From NCBI GenBank assembly GCA_013823325.1, contig PNLY01000001.1, positions 104,319 through 168,318 of the forward strand: a stretch of DNA of 64,000 bases, read 5' to 3'. Shown one piece after another: positions 43,869-53,078 of this stretch. The translations under genes and the position numbers were made by a program. The stretch comes from Methylobacterium sp. GTDB lineage: Bacteria > Pseudomonadota > Alphaproteobacteria > Rhizobiales > Beijerinckiaceae. Position 1 is the first letter of the stretch; every line of letters begins with the position of its first letter. The notes under the pieces were generated by a model. It searched no databases, was not told the origin of the DNA, and saw only the letters and a list, made by a program, of their open reading frames with translations.

Positions 43869-45608
43869 ATGACCAAGACGTCCCTCCGCCTGGCGCTCGC
43901 CCAGCTCAACCCGATCGTCGGCGACGTCGCCGGCAATGCTGAGAAGGTTCGGGCCGCCCGCCGCGAGGCGGCCGCCGGCGGCGCCGAGCTCGTGATGTTC
44001 CCCGAACTCTTCCTCTCGGCCTATCCGCCTGAGGATTTGGTGCTGAAGCCGGCCTTCCAGGATGCCTGCCGCAAGGCCTGCGAGGAGCTCGCGCGCGAGA
44101 CCGCCGATGGCGGCCCGGCCGTGCTCGTCGGACTGCCCTGGCTCGAGGACGGCAAGCTCTACAACGCCTATGCGCTGCTCGATGGCGGTCTGATCCAGTC
44201 GGTGCGCTTCAAGGTCGACCTGCCCAATTACGGCGTCTTCGACGAGAAGCGCGTGTTTGAGCCCGGCCCGCTGCCCGGCCCGGTCGTCTTCCGCAACCAT
44301 GTCCGCCTGGGCATTCCGATCTGCGAGGACATCTGGGGCGAGGAAGTCGTCGAGTGCATCGCCGAGACCGGTGGCGAGATCCTGCTGGTCCCGAACGGCT
44401 CGCCCTTCCGCCGCGGCGTGATCGAGGAGCGGCTCAACGTCGCCGTCGCCCGTGTCGTCGAGAGCGGCCTGCCGATGGTCTATCTCAACCAGCTCGGCGG
44501 CCAGGACGAACTCGTCTTCGAGGGCGCCTCCTTCGTGCTCAACGCCGATCGCAGCTTTGCCCACCAGCTTCCAGCCTTCCGCGAGGCCATCCGCATCACG
44601 GACTGGGAGCGCGGGCCCGATGGCTGGCGCTGCTTGCCGGGCGAGGTCGCCCCGGTCGAGGCCGGCGACGAGGCCGACTATGCCGCCTGCGTGCTCGGCC
44701 TGCGCGACTATGTCGAGAAGAACCGCTTCCCCGGCGTGGTGCTCGGCCTGTCGGGCGGCATCGATTCCGCCATCTGCGCCGCCATGGCGGTCGATGCGCT
44801 GGGTTCGCAGCGCGTGCGCTGCGTGATGATGCCCTATCGCTTCACCTCGCAGGAGAGCCTCGACGACGCGAAGAAGTGTGCCGACGCGCTCGGCGTGCGC
44901 TACGAGATCGTCCCGATCGCCGACCCGGTCCAGGGCTTCGAGCAGGCGCTGGCCGGGCTCTTCGCCGGTACCAATCGCGGCATCACCGAGGAGAACCTGC
45001 AGAGCCGCGTGCGTGGCACGCTACTGATGTCGATCTCGAACAAGTTCGGGCCGATGGTGGTGACGACCGGCAACAAGTCGGAGATGTCCTGCGGCTACGC
45101 CACGCTCTATGGCGACATGAACGGCGGCTACAACCCGATCAAGGACCTCTACAAGACCGAGGTCTTCAGGCTCTCGGCCCTGCGCAACCGCTGGAAGCCG
45201 GCGGGCGCGCTCGGGCCGGACGGCGAGGTGATCCCGCAGAACATCATCGTCAAGCCACCCTCGGCGGAGCTGCGCGAGAACCAGAAAGATCAGGACTCGC
45301 TGCCGCCCTATGAGGTGCTCGACGACATCCTCGCCTGCTTGATCGAGCACGAGATGCGCCTTGCCGACATTGTCGCCCGCGGGCATGACCTCGAGACGGT
45401 GCAGAAGGTCGAGCGGCTGCTCTATCTTGCCGAATACAAGCGCCGGCAGGCGGCGCCGGGCGTCAAGGTCACCCGCAAGAATTTCGGCCGCGACCGGCGC
45501 TACCCGATCGTCAATCGCTTCCGCGATCCCGGCGAGCCGGCGCATGAACCCGATCGATCACTGGTCAAGGGCGTCGGCAAGGCCGGCGGCGAGAGCTTCG
45601 ACTTCTGA
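43869..45608 (+). CDS. nadE: Glutamine-dependent NAD+ synthase
   Basis: A 579-aa two-domain enzyme. The N-terminal nitrilase-type glutaminase has the E-K-C triad (FPELF, FKVDLPNYGVFDE and IPICEDIW). The C-terminal ATP-pyrophosphatase has the P-loop GLSGGIDSA and the MVVTTGNKSEMSCGYATLYGD block, seen in parts. It amidates nicotinic acid adenine dinucleotide to NAD+. Ammonia passes between the domains. It is monocistronic. Confidence 0.95.
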   Translation: MTKTSLRLALAQLNPIVGDVAGNAEKVRAARREAAAGGAELVMFPELFLSAYPPEDLVLKPAFQDACRKACEELARETADGGPAVLVGLPWLEDGKLYNAYALLDGGLIQSVRFKVDLPNYGVFDEKRVFEPGPLPGPVVFRNHVRLGIPICEDIWGEEVVECIAETGGEILLVPNGSPFRRGVIEERLNVAVARVVESGLPMVYLNQLGGQDELVFEGASFVLNADRSFAHQLPAFREAIRITDWERGPDGWRCLPGEVAPVEAGDEADYAACVLGLRDYVEKNRFPGVVLGLSGGIDSAICAAMAVDALGSQRVRCVMMPYRFTSQESLDDAKKCADALGVRYEIVPIADPVQGFEQALAGLFAGTNRGITEENLQSRVRGTLLMSISNKFGPMVVTTGNKSEMSCGYATLYGDMNGGYNPIKDLYKTEVFRLSALRNRWKPAGALGPDGEVIPQNIIVKPPSAELRENQKDQDSLPPYEVLDDILACLIEHEMRLADIVARGHDLETVQKVERLLYLAEYKRRQAAPGVKVTRKNFGRDRRYPIVNRFRDPGEPAHEPDRSLVKGVGKAGGESFDF

Positions 45609-45616
45609 CAGTTTCG

Positions 45617-46396
45617 CTAGAGCCAGAACCCGCCGATCTGGTTCGCTGTCGGATTGGCAATGCAGGCCGTCATCCGGTCGAGCCAGATGCGCTGATATTT
45701 GGCATTGGCGCCGTGCTGGGTGTCGATGTCATAGCGGCGCTGGATCAGCTTGACGCGGCGCTTGATGTGCAGGTCGACGAGGCTGTTGAGCTGGGCGATC
45801 AGCCCGCCGATCGTCGGAGCGCGCGCGATGGTGAGCTGGTGCGCCAGCGCGCGGCAGACCACGAAGCCGACATCGTAGTGGAACTGCTCGTGAGCGAGCA
45901 GGCCTGCGTCCAGCGTCACGCCGATCCTGACTTGCGCATTCGGCCAGACCTCGATCTCGTTGGGCACGCCGAAGGCATAGTCGGTCCCGGTCATGCGGGC
46001 GCCCTTGTCGAAGATCTCGTATTCGAAGGCAGTGTAGGCGTCCTGCACCGTGCCGTCGGCAGGGTCCATCACCACCGGCACCTGCAAGAAATCGCCGGCC
46101 TTCAGCTTGACCGGAAGGCGCGAGGCGCTGACCACGACGCCGGCCGGAGCTGGATTATTGGCCATGTGCTGGACGGTCTGGCCGCCCGGGTCGACCCGCG
46201 AATCCGGGCTGGTCATCTTCAGAAAGACCTGCTGGTAGCGCTTGATCGCGCCCCGGGTCAGCGGCCCGCATTTTCCGTCGACCTCCAGAAGGTCGACGCC
46301 CAGCGCCTTGACATGCGGGTTGATGCTCGCCTGGATCAGGCGCGTATCCGCGACGGTATTCTTGCCGCCGAGACCGACTGAAGCCGTGATGCTCAT
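45617..46396 (-). CDS. Peptidoglycan-binding domain fused to DUF922-like HExxH metalloprotease-like domain
   Basis: A 259-aa protein. Residues about 8-70 resemble a peptidoglycan-binding domain, with [18 protein letters not shown]. Residues about 150-245 hold a zinc motif HEQFH (169-173) preceded by GLLA, and a later RYDIDTQHG block; both are typical of DUF922 putative metalloproteases. There is no signal peptide, so how it would reach the wall is unclear; secretion by a specialised system or lysis is possible. It is convergent with nadE, with 8 bp between the stops. Confidence 0.72.
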   Translation of the reverse strand: MSITASVGLGGKNTVADTRLIQASINPHVKALGVDLLEVDGKCGPLTRGAIKRYQQVFLKMTSPDSRVDPGGQTVQHMANNPAPAGVVVSASRLPVKLKAGDFLQVPVVMDPADGTVQDAYTAFEYEIFDKGARMTGTDYAFGVPNEIEVWPNAQVRIGVTLDAGLLAHEQFHYDVGFVVCRALAHQLTIARAPTIGGLIAQLNSLVDLHIKRRVKLIQRRYDIDTQHGANAKYQRIWLDRMTACIANPTANQIGGFWL

Positions 46397-46533
46397 CCTC
46401 GCCTCCCAGCGCAGACATCGCCATCCCGTCGCCTTCTAACCTTGCGTCAATCTGGGCTGTTGTCGATCTCCTTTCTCCGGGGCCGCACCATGCCCTTGCC
46501 CTCGGCTCGTTCCCGCGCGACAAGCGGCCGGTC

Positions 46534-47874
46534 ATGACCACTCCCTTCGTCCGCACCGCCCCGTCGCCGACCGGCTATCTGCATATCGGCAATGCCCGCT
46601 CGCTGATGTTCAACTGGCTCTTCGCCGTCAGGCATGGCGGGCGCTTCCTGCTGCGTTATGACGACACCGATCAGGCGCGCTCGAAGCCGGAATTCGCCGA
46701 AGCCATCGCCGAGGACCTCGCCTGGCTCGGTGTCCTCCCCGATGCCAGCATCAAGCAGTCGGAACGGATCGCGCTCTATGACGCGGCGGCCGACAAGCTG
46801 CGTGCCGCCGGCCGCCTCTACCCCTGCTATGAGAGCGCCGACGAACTCGACCGCAAGCGCAAGCGCCAGCTCGCCCGCGGTCTGCCGCCGGTCTACGATC
46901 GCGCCGGCCTGAAGCTGACCGCCGAGGAGCGCGCCAAGCTGGAGGCAGAGGGCCGGAAAGCGCATTGGCGCTTCCTGCTCGATTGGGAGGAGGTCGGCTG
47001 GGACGACCTCGTTCGTGGTCCCTCGCATGTCGACTGCGCCTCGCTCTCCGATCCGGTGCTGGTGCGCGAGGACGGCACCTATCCCTATACGCTGCCCTCG
47101 GTCGTCGACGATCTCGATATGGGCATCACCCATGTCATCCGGGGCGAGGACCATGTCACCAACACCGCCGTGCAGATCCAGATCATGCAGACGCTGGGCG
47201 GCGCACTGCCGGCCTTCGGCCACCACAATCTCCTGACCACCGCGAGCGGCGAGGGGCTGTCGAAGCGCCTCGGCCATCTCTCGCTGCGGGGGCTGCGCGA
47301 ATCCGGCATCGAATCGCTGGCGGTGGCGGCGCTCGCCGTGCTCACCGGCTCGTCGGATGCGGTGCGTCCCGTGTCGAGCCTCGAGGAACTCGCCGGCCTG
47401 GTCGATCTCGCCCATGTCTCGCGCGCCCCGGCGAAGTTCGACGAGCATGAGCTCGAGACGCTCTCGGCCCGGACCCTGCACCAGCTCGATTTCGCCGCGG
47501 TCGAGGAGCGGCTGAAAGAGCTCGGCATTCCTGCCAGCGAGCCGTTCTGGCTCGCCGTGCGCGGCAATCTCGCCCGGCTCTCAGGCGCCAAGGACTGGTG
47601 GACAATCGTCGAGGGGCCGATCGAGACGCATATTGCCGATCCGGCGTTTGCTGCCGCCGCGGCGGCTCTGCTGCCGGAGGAACCTTTCGATCAGACGACC
47701 TGGAAGAGCTGGACGCAGGCCGTCGCTGCGCAGACTGGTGCGAAAGGCAAAGCGCTGTTCATGCCGCTGCGCCAGGCCCTGACCGGTCTCGACCACGGGC
47801 CGGAGCTGGCGGCGTTGTTGCCGCTGATCGGGCGCGAGAAGGCGCTGAAGCGCCTCGCCGGCGAAGCGGCGTAG
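46534..47874 (+). CDS. gltX: Glutamyl-tRNA synthetase
   Basis: A 446-aa class I synthetase. The HIGH motif appears as YLHIGNAR near residue 16 and the KMSKS motif as [10 protein letters not shown] near residue 248. The Rossmann-domain motif [16 protein letters not shown] is GluRS-like. It attaches Glu to tRNA-Glu. Hyphomicrobiales usually carry two gltX genes, one of which also charges tRNA-Gln for GatCAB; which one this is cannot be told. It appears monocistronic and ends before a hairpin terminator. Confidence 0.94.
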   Translation: MTTPFVRTAPSPTGYLHIGNARSLMFNWLFAVRHGGRFLLRYDDTDQARSKPEFAEAIAEDLAWLGVLPDASIKQSERIALYDAAADKLRAAGRLYPCYESADELDRKRKRQLARGLPPVYDRAGLKLTAEERAKLEAEGRKAHWRFLLDWEEVGWDDLVRGPSHVDCASLSDPVLVREDGTYPYTLPSVVDDLDMGITHVIRGEDHVTNTAVQIQIMQTLGGALPAFGHHNLLTTASGEGLSKRLGHLSLRGLRESGIESLAVAALAVLTGSSDAVRPVSSLEELAGLVDLAHVSRAPAKFDEHELETLSARTLHQLDFAAVEERLKELGIPASEPFWLAVRGNLARLSGAKDWWTIVEGPIETHIADPAFAAAAAALLPEEPFDQTTWKSWTQAVAAQTGAKGKALFMPLRQALTGLDHGPELAALLPLIGREKALKRLAGEAA

Positions 47875-47887
47875 CTCTCAAGAAAAA

Positions 47888-47914
47888 CGCGCCGCCGAGG
47901 TGACCGGCGGCGCG
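47888..47914 (+). terminator. Intrinsic terminator after gltX
   Basis: A 10-bp perfect stem, CGCGCCGCCG (47888-47897) with CGGCGGCGCG (47905-47914), and a 7-nt loop is flanked by five A before and CTCTTT after. It separates convergent genes and may work both ways. Confidence 0.8.
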
Positions 47915-47931
47915 CTCTTTGAACAACGGGA

Positions 47932-49365
47932 TCAGGCGGCCGCGTAGCCGACCGTGCCCTTGATCTCGAGGAACTCCTCGAGGCCGAAATCAGCGTATTC
48001 GCGGCCGTTGCCGGACTGTTTGTAGCCGCCGAAAGGTGCGCCGGCGTCCCAGGCCGGGTAGTTGATGTAGACATTGCCGGAACGCATCTGCGCCGCGACC
48101 TTGCGCGCCCGCTCCAGCGAGCCGGACTGGACATAGGAGGCGAGGCCATAGGGCGTGTCGTTCGCCCGCGCGATCACCTCCGCCTCGCTCTCATAGGGCA
48201 GGATCGACAGCACCGGGCCGAAGATCTCTTCCCTGGCGATCGTCATCTCGTCGGTCACGCCGCCGAAGATCGTCGGGCGGACATAATAGCCGCGGTTGAG
48301 GTCCTCCGGCCGACCGGGGCCGCCGGTCACCAGGGTCGCACCTTCCTTGATGCCGCTTTCGATCAGGCGCTGGATCTTGTCGTATTGCGTCTCGCTGACG
48401 ACCGGACCGAGGAAGACGCTGTCAGTCGACGGCGCGCCGACCTTGAGCGGCTCAGCCGTCGCCTTGGCGATGGCGAGCGCGTCCTCATGCAGTTCGGCCG
48501 GCACGAACATCCTGGTCGGTGCGTTGCAGGACTGGCCGGAATTGCGCATCACGCTCTCGACGCCGAGCTTCACCGCCCGTTTCAGGTCGACATCGTCGAG
48601 CAGGATGTTGGCCGACTTGCCGCCGAGTTCCTGGTGGACGCGCTTGACCGTGTCGGCCGCTGCCTTGGCGACGAGGATGCCGGCGCGGGTCGAGCCGGTG
48701 AAGGAGACCATGTCGACTTGCTGGTGCCGGGCGATCGCCTCGCCGACCGTGGGCCCATCGCCATTGACGAGGTTGAAGACGCCCTTGGGCACGCCGGCCT
48801 CGTGCATCGCCTCGGCGAAGATGATGGCGTTGAGCGGCGCGATCTCGGACGGCTTCAGCACCATGGTGCAGCCTGCGGCAAGGGCGGGCGCGACCTTGCA
48901 CATGATCTGGTTGATCGGCCAGTTCCACGGCGTGATCATGCCGACGACGCCGATCGGCTCCTTCGAGATCAGGGTCGAGCCGCGCAGCTCCTCGAATTCG
49001 AAGTTCTCCAGCGTCTCGATCATCTTGGCGAGATGGGCCGTGCCCATCCCGGCTTGCGCCCGGTGGGCGAGCTCCTTCGGCGCGCCCATCTCGCGCGACA
49101 AGGTGTCGGCGACCTCGGCATAGCGGGCCTTGTAGGCTTCGAGCAGGCGGCGCATCAGGGCGAGGCGCTCTTCCTTCGAGGTCGCGGCGAAGGCGGGGAA
49201 GGCGGCGCGCGCTGCCGCGACCGCCCGGTCGACATCCGCCTGGCTGCCGAGCGCGATCTGCGCGAAGGCCTCTTCGGTGGAGGGATCGATCACGTCGAGC
49301 GTCTTCAGCCCGTTGGCAGGATCGACCCAGGCTCCATCGATGTAGAATTGAAGGGCATGGGACAT
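47932..49365 (-). CDS. Aldehyde dehydrogenase family protein
   Basis: A 477-aa NAD(P)-dependent dehydrogenase. It carries TPWNWPINQIMCK for the cofactor, the general base in QELGGKSANILLDDVDL, and the catalytic Cys in NSGQSCNAPTRM. The C-terminal APFGGYKQSGNGREY is standard. The sequence resembles the betaine/3-succinoylsemialdehyde-like ALDH group, but the substrate is not defined. It is a single-gene unit after the diguanylate cyclase on the same strand. Confidence 0.9.
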   Translation of the reverse strand: MSHALQFYIDGAWVDPANGLKTLDVIDPSTEEAFAQIALGSQADVDRAVAAARAAFPAFAATSKEERLALMRRLLEAYKARYAEVADTLSREMGAPKELAHRAQAGMGTAHLAKMIETLENFEFEELRGSTLISKEPIGVVGMITPWNWPINQIMCKVAPALAAGCTMVLKPSEIAPLNAIIFAEAMHEAGVPKGVFNLVNGDGPTVGEAIARHQQVDMVSFTGSTRAGILVAKAAADTVKRVHQELGGKSANILLDDVDLKRAVKLGVESVMRNSGQSCNAPTRMFVPAELHEDALAIAKATAEPLKVGAPSTDSVFLGPVVSETQYDKIQRLIESGIKEGATLVTGGPGRPEDLNRGYYVRPTIFGGVTDEMTIAREEIFGPVLSILPYESEAEVIARANDTPYGLASYVQSGSLERARKVAAQMRSGNVYINYPAWDAGAPFGGYKQSGNGREYADFGLEEFLEIKGTVGYAAA

Positions 49366-49544
49366 CGGCTTCTCCTCGCAGGCTGCGAACGACCGCGCTG
49401 CATGCGGCCGATATTCGACCTGTCATGCCGCGATCGCTATGTTGAGGTAGATATAGCGTAGCAGCGCGGGTTGCCGGCTGTCACTGCGCGGCCGGCGAAT
49501 GGGGGGAATGCCGGGCGCGGGGAGGTCGCAACGGCCGACAGCGG

Positions 49545-50774
49545 TCAGGCGGCGAATTGCACGTCGATCTCCGTCCCGGCCTTGCGCGCGATCTGGCAAG
49601 CGCGGGAGAAGGCGTCGGCCTCGATCGCAAGCTTGAAGCGCTCCGGCACACCGGCCGTGCTGGTCACCGCGAGGCTCGCGCCCTGTTCTGAGAGTCGCCG
49701 CACCGTGCAATCGATCACCGACTTGCCACCGTTGAAGACGATGCTGCCGGCCTTCAGCACGCGCCGTCCCAGCGAAGCGCCGGCAGAAAGACCGGTCTGG
49801 TTGACGACGCAGCGATTGCGACCGGTCTCCTTCGCGGCGTACAGAGCTTCGTCCGCGGCGCGCAGCAGGGCGTCGATATCGCCGCTGGGCGCGGCGGCGG
49901 CGATGCCGAAGCTGGCGGTGGCCGTGAATGGCCCGTCGGTCCCGTCGAAGCGTTGGGCGGCGATGGCCTCGCGCAGCTTTTCGGCGACGCCGAGTGCCGC
50001 ATCGCGGCCGGTATGCGGCAGCAGCACCGCGAACTCCTCGCCGCCGATGCGGCCGAACAGATCGCTCTGGCGCAGCAGGTTCCGGCAGGTCGCTGCGGTG
50101 CCAGAGAGGACCGCGTCGCCGGCAGCATGGCCGTGCGTGTCGTTGATCGTCTTGAAGTGATCGAGATCGAAGGCGATGCAGCTGACCTCGTGGCGATGAC
50201 GCTGGGCCAGCGCCAAGGCGCGGGCGGCCTCCTCGCGGAAGGCGCGGCGGGCGAGGGCGCCGGTCAGCCCGTCCGTCGAGGCGAGAAGCCTCAGTTCTAG
50301 CTCGTTCATCACGATCGATGCGAGATCGGAGAGGATCGCAATTTCGCCGGGGTCGATCGCGCGCGGCGTGGTGCCCAAGGCGCAGAGCGTGCCGATGTTC
50401 TGGCCTTCGGAGGTGCGCAGAGGGATGCCGGCATAGAAGCGCAAATGCGGCGGGCCAGTCACCAGCGGGTTGCTGGCGACGCGCGGGTCGGTGCTTGCGT
50501 CCGTCACGATCAGCGGGGCGTTCTCGCGGATGGTCATGTCGCAGAACGCGACACGGCGAGAATCCCCGTTGTTCGCGACGCCGTCATGCGCCTTGAACCA
50601 TTGCCGGTGGCCGTCGAGGAAGGTCACCGTCGCCATCGGCACCTTCAGGATCCGGCGCACAAGCCGCGTGATCCGGTCGAAGGCCTCCTCGCGCGGCGTA
50701 TCGAGGATGTCGTAGCGCGCGAGCGCATCGAGGCGCTTCTGCTCGCACTGCGCGTTGGATGCGGACATCTCCAT
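49545..50774 (-). CDS. GAF-GGDEF-PilZ diguanylate cyclase
   Basis: A 409-aa soluble protein with three domains. Residues about 20-160 are a GAF domain (VTFLDGHRQWFKAHDGV, FYAGIPLRTSEGQNIG). The GGDEF domain spans about 163-325 with an intact active site GRIGGEEFAVLL (244-248) and an inhibitory I-site RQSD (235-238). A PilZ-like domain occupies about 335-407 (VFNGGKSVIDCTVRRLSEQGA). It should make c-di-GMP, limited by product at the I-site and perhaps sensed by its own PilZ domain. The ligand of the GAF domain is unknown. Confidence 0.92.
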   Translation of the reverse strand: MEMSASNAQCEQKRLDALARYDILDTPREEAFDRITRLVRRILKVPMATVTFLDGHRQWFKAHDGVANNGDSRRVAFCDMTIRENAPLIVTDASTDPRVASNPLVTGPPHLRFYAGIPLRTSEGQNIGTLCALGTTPRAIDPGEIAILSDLASIVMNELELRLLASTDGLTGALARRAFREEAARALALAQRHRHEVSCIAFDLDHFKTINDTHGHAAGDAVLSGTAATCRNLLRQSDLFGRIGGEEFAVLLPHTGRDAALGVAEKLREAIAAQRFDGTDGPFTATASFGIAAAAPSGDIDALLRAADEALYAAKETGRNRCVVNQTGLSAGASLGRRVLKAGSIVFNGGKSVIDCTVRRLSEQGASLAVTSTAGVPERFKLAIEADAFSRACQIARKAGTEIDVQFAA

Positions 50775-50849
50775 GGACCGGCCTCGCGAGAACTGGCGGG
50801 CCAGATCAGCAAATGCCGGGTAAAGGGAGTGTTAACGCGCCCGGCGCCG

Positions 50850-52175
50850 TCACTCGTGCCGGTGCATCGCCGACTCGTGCTTGGTGTCGCGCATGGTCGA
50901 ATAGACCAGGAGCGAGATGAAGATCACCGCCGAGAGGTAGTAGTAGAACCACTGCTCGTGGCCCTGCTGCTTGAAGAACAGGGCGATCGCCGGCGCTGTG
51001 CCACCGAAGATCGAGACGGTCAGCGCATAGGGCACGGCGACGCCGGTGGCACGGATCGAGGTCGGGAACAGCTCGGCCTTCACCACGGCGTTGATCGAGG
51101 TGTAGCCGGCGACGAAGAGCCAGGCGCCGGAGATCAGCAGGAAGGCGACCCAGGGCGACTTGGTCTGCGCCAGCGTCGTCAGGATCGGCACGGTCAGCAG
51201 CGTCCCGGCAACGCCGAAGAAGATCAGCAGCGGCTTGCGGCCGATCCGGTCGGAAATCAGGCCATAGATCGGCTGCAGGATCGAGGCGAAGATCAGCGAC
51301 CCGGCGATGACATAGGTGGTGACGATGTCGGTGAGGCCGACGGTCTGCTTCACGAAGGTCTGCATATAGGTGGTGAAGGTGTAGAACGCGGCGGTGCCGC
51401 CCGCGGTCAGGCCGACCACGATCGCGACCTCGCGCGGGTACTTCAGCAGCCCGCGCAGCGAACTCTCCCTTTTCTTGGTCTTGTTGGCCTCGGTGAAGGC
51501 TTCCGTCTCGTGCATGTGCCGGCGCATAAACATGGCGGTGACCGCGAGCAGCGCGCCGATGACGAAGGGGATGCGCCAACCCCAGTCCACCAGTTGCTCA
51601 TGCGTCAGGAAGACGTTCTGGAGCAGGAGCAGCACCAGGATCGCGGTGAGCTGCCCGCCGATCAGCGTCACGTACTGGAAGCTCGAATAGAAGCCCCGAT
51701 GGTCCGGGTGGGCGATCTCGGTGAGATAGGTCGCGCTCGCCCCGTATTCGCCGCCGAGGCTGAGGCCCTCGATGATCCGGGCCAGCGCCAGCAGAACCGG
51801 CGCGGCGAAGCCGATCGTCTCATAGGTCGGCGTCAGGGCGATGATCAGCGAGCCGAAGCACATCATCAGCACCGAGACGGTCAGCGACAGGCGGCGCCCA
51901 TAGCGGTCGGCGATATGGCCGAACAGCCAGCCGCCGATCGGCCGCACGATGAAGCCGGCCGCGAACAGCGTCGCCGCGTTCAGTTGCTGCACGACGGGAT
52001 CGTGCGAAGGGAAGAACTTGGGCGCGAAATAGAGCGCGAAGGCTGTGTAGGCGTAGAAGTCGTACCATTCGACGAGGTTGCCGACCGAGCCGATGAAGAT
52101 CGCCTTAAGGCGCCGCGCCGTATCGGCGACGTCCATGCCGTGAGGGGCGGGGGTGGCGATTGCTGGATCCGACAT
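50850..52175 (-). CDS. MFS transporter, metabolite:H+ symporter (MHS) family
   Basis: GGAGCGAG precedes the ATG at 52175, giving 441 aa with 12 transmembrane segments. The MHS family signature is clear: GNLVEWYDFYAYTAFALYFA in helix 1, GGWLFGHIADRYGRR (MFS motif A), GLSLGGEYGASATYL and HPDHRGFYSSFQ. Related proteins import alpha-ketoglutarate, proline/betaine, shikimate or citrate with protons. The frame opens 79 codons upstream, but that part is not protein-like. It is monocistronic. Confidence 0.92.
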   Translation of the reverse strand: MSDPAIATPAPHGMDVADTARRLKAIFIGSVGNLVEWYDFYAYTAFALYFAPKFFPSHDPVVQQLNAATLFAAGFIVRPIGGWLFGHIADRYGRRLSLTVSVLMMCFGSLIIALTPTYETIGFAAPVLLALARIIEGLSLGGEYGASATYLTEIAHPDHRGFYSSFQYVTLIGGQLTAILVLLLLQNVFLTHEQLVDWGWRIPFVIGALLAVTAMFMRRHMHETEAFTEANKTKKRESSLRGLLKYPREVAIVVGLTAGGTAAFYTFTTYMQTFVKQTVGLTDIVTTYVIAGSLIFASILQPIYGLISDRIGRKPLLIFFGVAGTLLTVPILTTLAQTKSPWVAFLLISGAWLFVAGYTSINAVVKAELFPTSIRATGVAVPYALTVSIFGGTAPAIALFFKQQGHEQWFYYYLSAVIFISLLVYSTMRDTKHESAMHRHE

Positions 52176-52438
52176 GGCTCGCTCCGCGTTTGAAAGGCGG
52201 CGCGAGCAGCAGCGGGCGCCGGCAGCAGTACTCTGATCTAAGCCTCGCGTTCCCGGCGAGTCAGCAGAGAGAAAAGTGGTCGGAATTGCTCCTGGTGCAT
52301 GACGGGCTGCGCTTGCTCCAACGCTTCGACGCCCTGACAGGACGTCTTCTGTCCGTGCAGCGGCATCTCCACGAATGCCTGATTGACGCTTGAGCGACGA
52401 GCCGGCAATCACCTGTGCCCGTCAGTCCGGTCTCCGCG

Positions 52439-53068
52439 ATGCCCGCCTTCTCTCTTGCGATCTTCGATTACGACGGAACGCTGGCCGACAGCTTTCCCTG
52501 GTTCTGTTCGGTGCTCAACCAGACAGCAAGGCAGTTCGGCTTCCGCGAGGTTGCACAAGGTGAGGCTGACGAGCTTCGAGAGCTCGATTCGCGCCAGATC
52601 ATTGCCCGCCTCGGCGTTCCCTTGTGGAAGATGCCGGCGATTGCGCTGCACATGCGCAAGCTGAGCGCCGAGGCTGGGGACGCGGTGGCACTCTTTCCAG
52701 ATGCCGAGCAGATGCTCGCGAGCCTGGCTGCAAGCGGCGTTGCGGTCGCGATCGTGAGTTCGAACAGCGAAGCGGTCATCCGCCGGACGCTTGGCCGCGC
52801 TGCGGCTCATGTCAGTCATTTCAGCTGCGGCGCGTCGCTCTGGGGCAAGAGCGCCAAGTTCAAGACCGTTATCCGGCAGGCCGCTGTTGAGCGGCAGCAG
52901 ACGATCGCAATCGGCGATGAAATCCGTGACATCGACGCGGCGCGGCGAGCCGGCATCGCTTCGGGAGCGGTGACCTTCGGCTACAACACCGGCGAGTCCT
53001 TGCGAGCGCGCGAGCCCGACCTGATCTTCGACGACTATGGGCAGCTGCTGGCGACGCTGACAGCCTGA
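52439..53068 (+). CDS. HAD-superfamily phosphatase (Gph-like)
   Basis: Starting at the ATG at 52439, 209 aa; an in-frame GTG at 52415 is an alternative. HAD motif I is IFDYDGTLADSF, motif II the Ser in VAIVSSNSEAV, motif III the Lys in GKSAKFK, and motif IV IGDEIRDIDAARRAG. The Asp-x-Asp pair implies phosphomonoesterase activity. The substrate is unknown. The 263 bases upstream hold only a doubtful short frame. Confidence 0.87.
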   Translation: MPAFSLAIFDYDGTLADSFPWFCSVLNQTARQFGFREVAQGEADELRELDSRQIIARLGVPLWKMPAIALHMRKLSAEAGDAVALFPDAEQMLASLAASGVAVAIVSSNSEAVIRRTLGRAAAHVSHFSCGASLWGKSAKFKTVIRQAAVERQQTIAIGDEIRDIDAARRAGIASGAVTFGYNTGESLRAREPDLIFDDYGQLLATLTA

Positions 53069-53078
53069 GCCGAGGCGA

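Noticed and set aside
49423-49710. A small minus-strand frame between the aldehyde dehydrogenase and the diguanylate cyclase
   Set aside because: It overlaps the cyclase 3' end in another frame and encodes only Arg/Gly-rich sequence.
50445-52193. A 582-codon plus-strand frame antisense to the MHS transporter
   Set aside because: Composition is rich in Arg, Gln, Asp and His with no motif, while the other strand has 12 clear membrane helices and MFS signatures.
52160-52393. A 77-codon plus-strand frame before the HAD phosphatase
   Set aside because: The second half looks weakly helical, but its start lies inside the transporter's 5' end, there is no ribosome site, and no family is recognisable.
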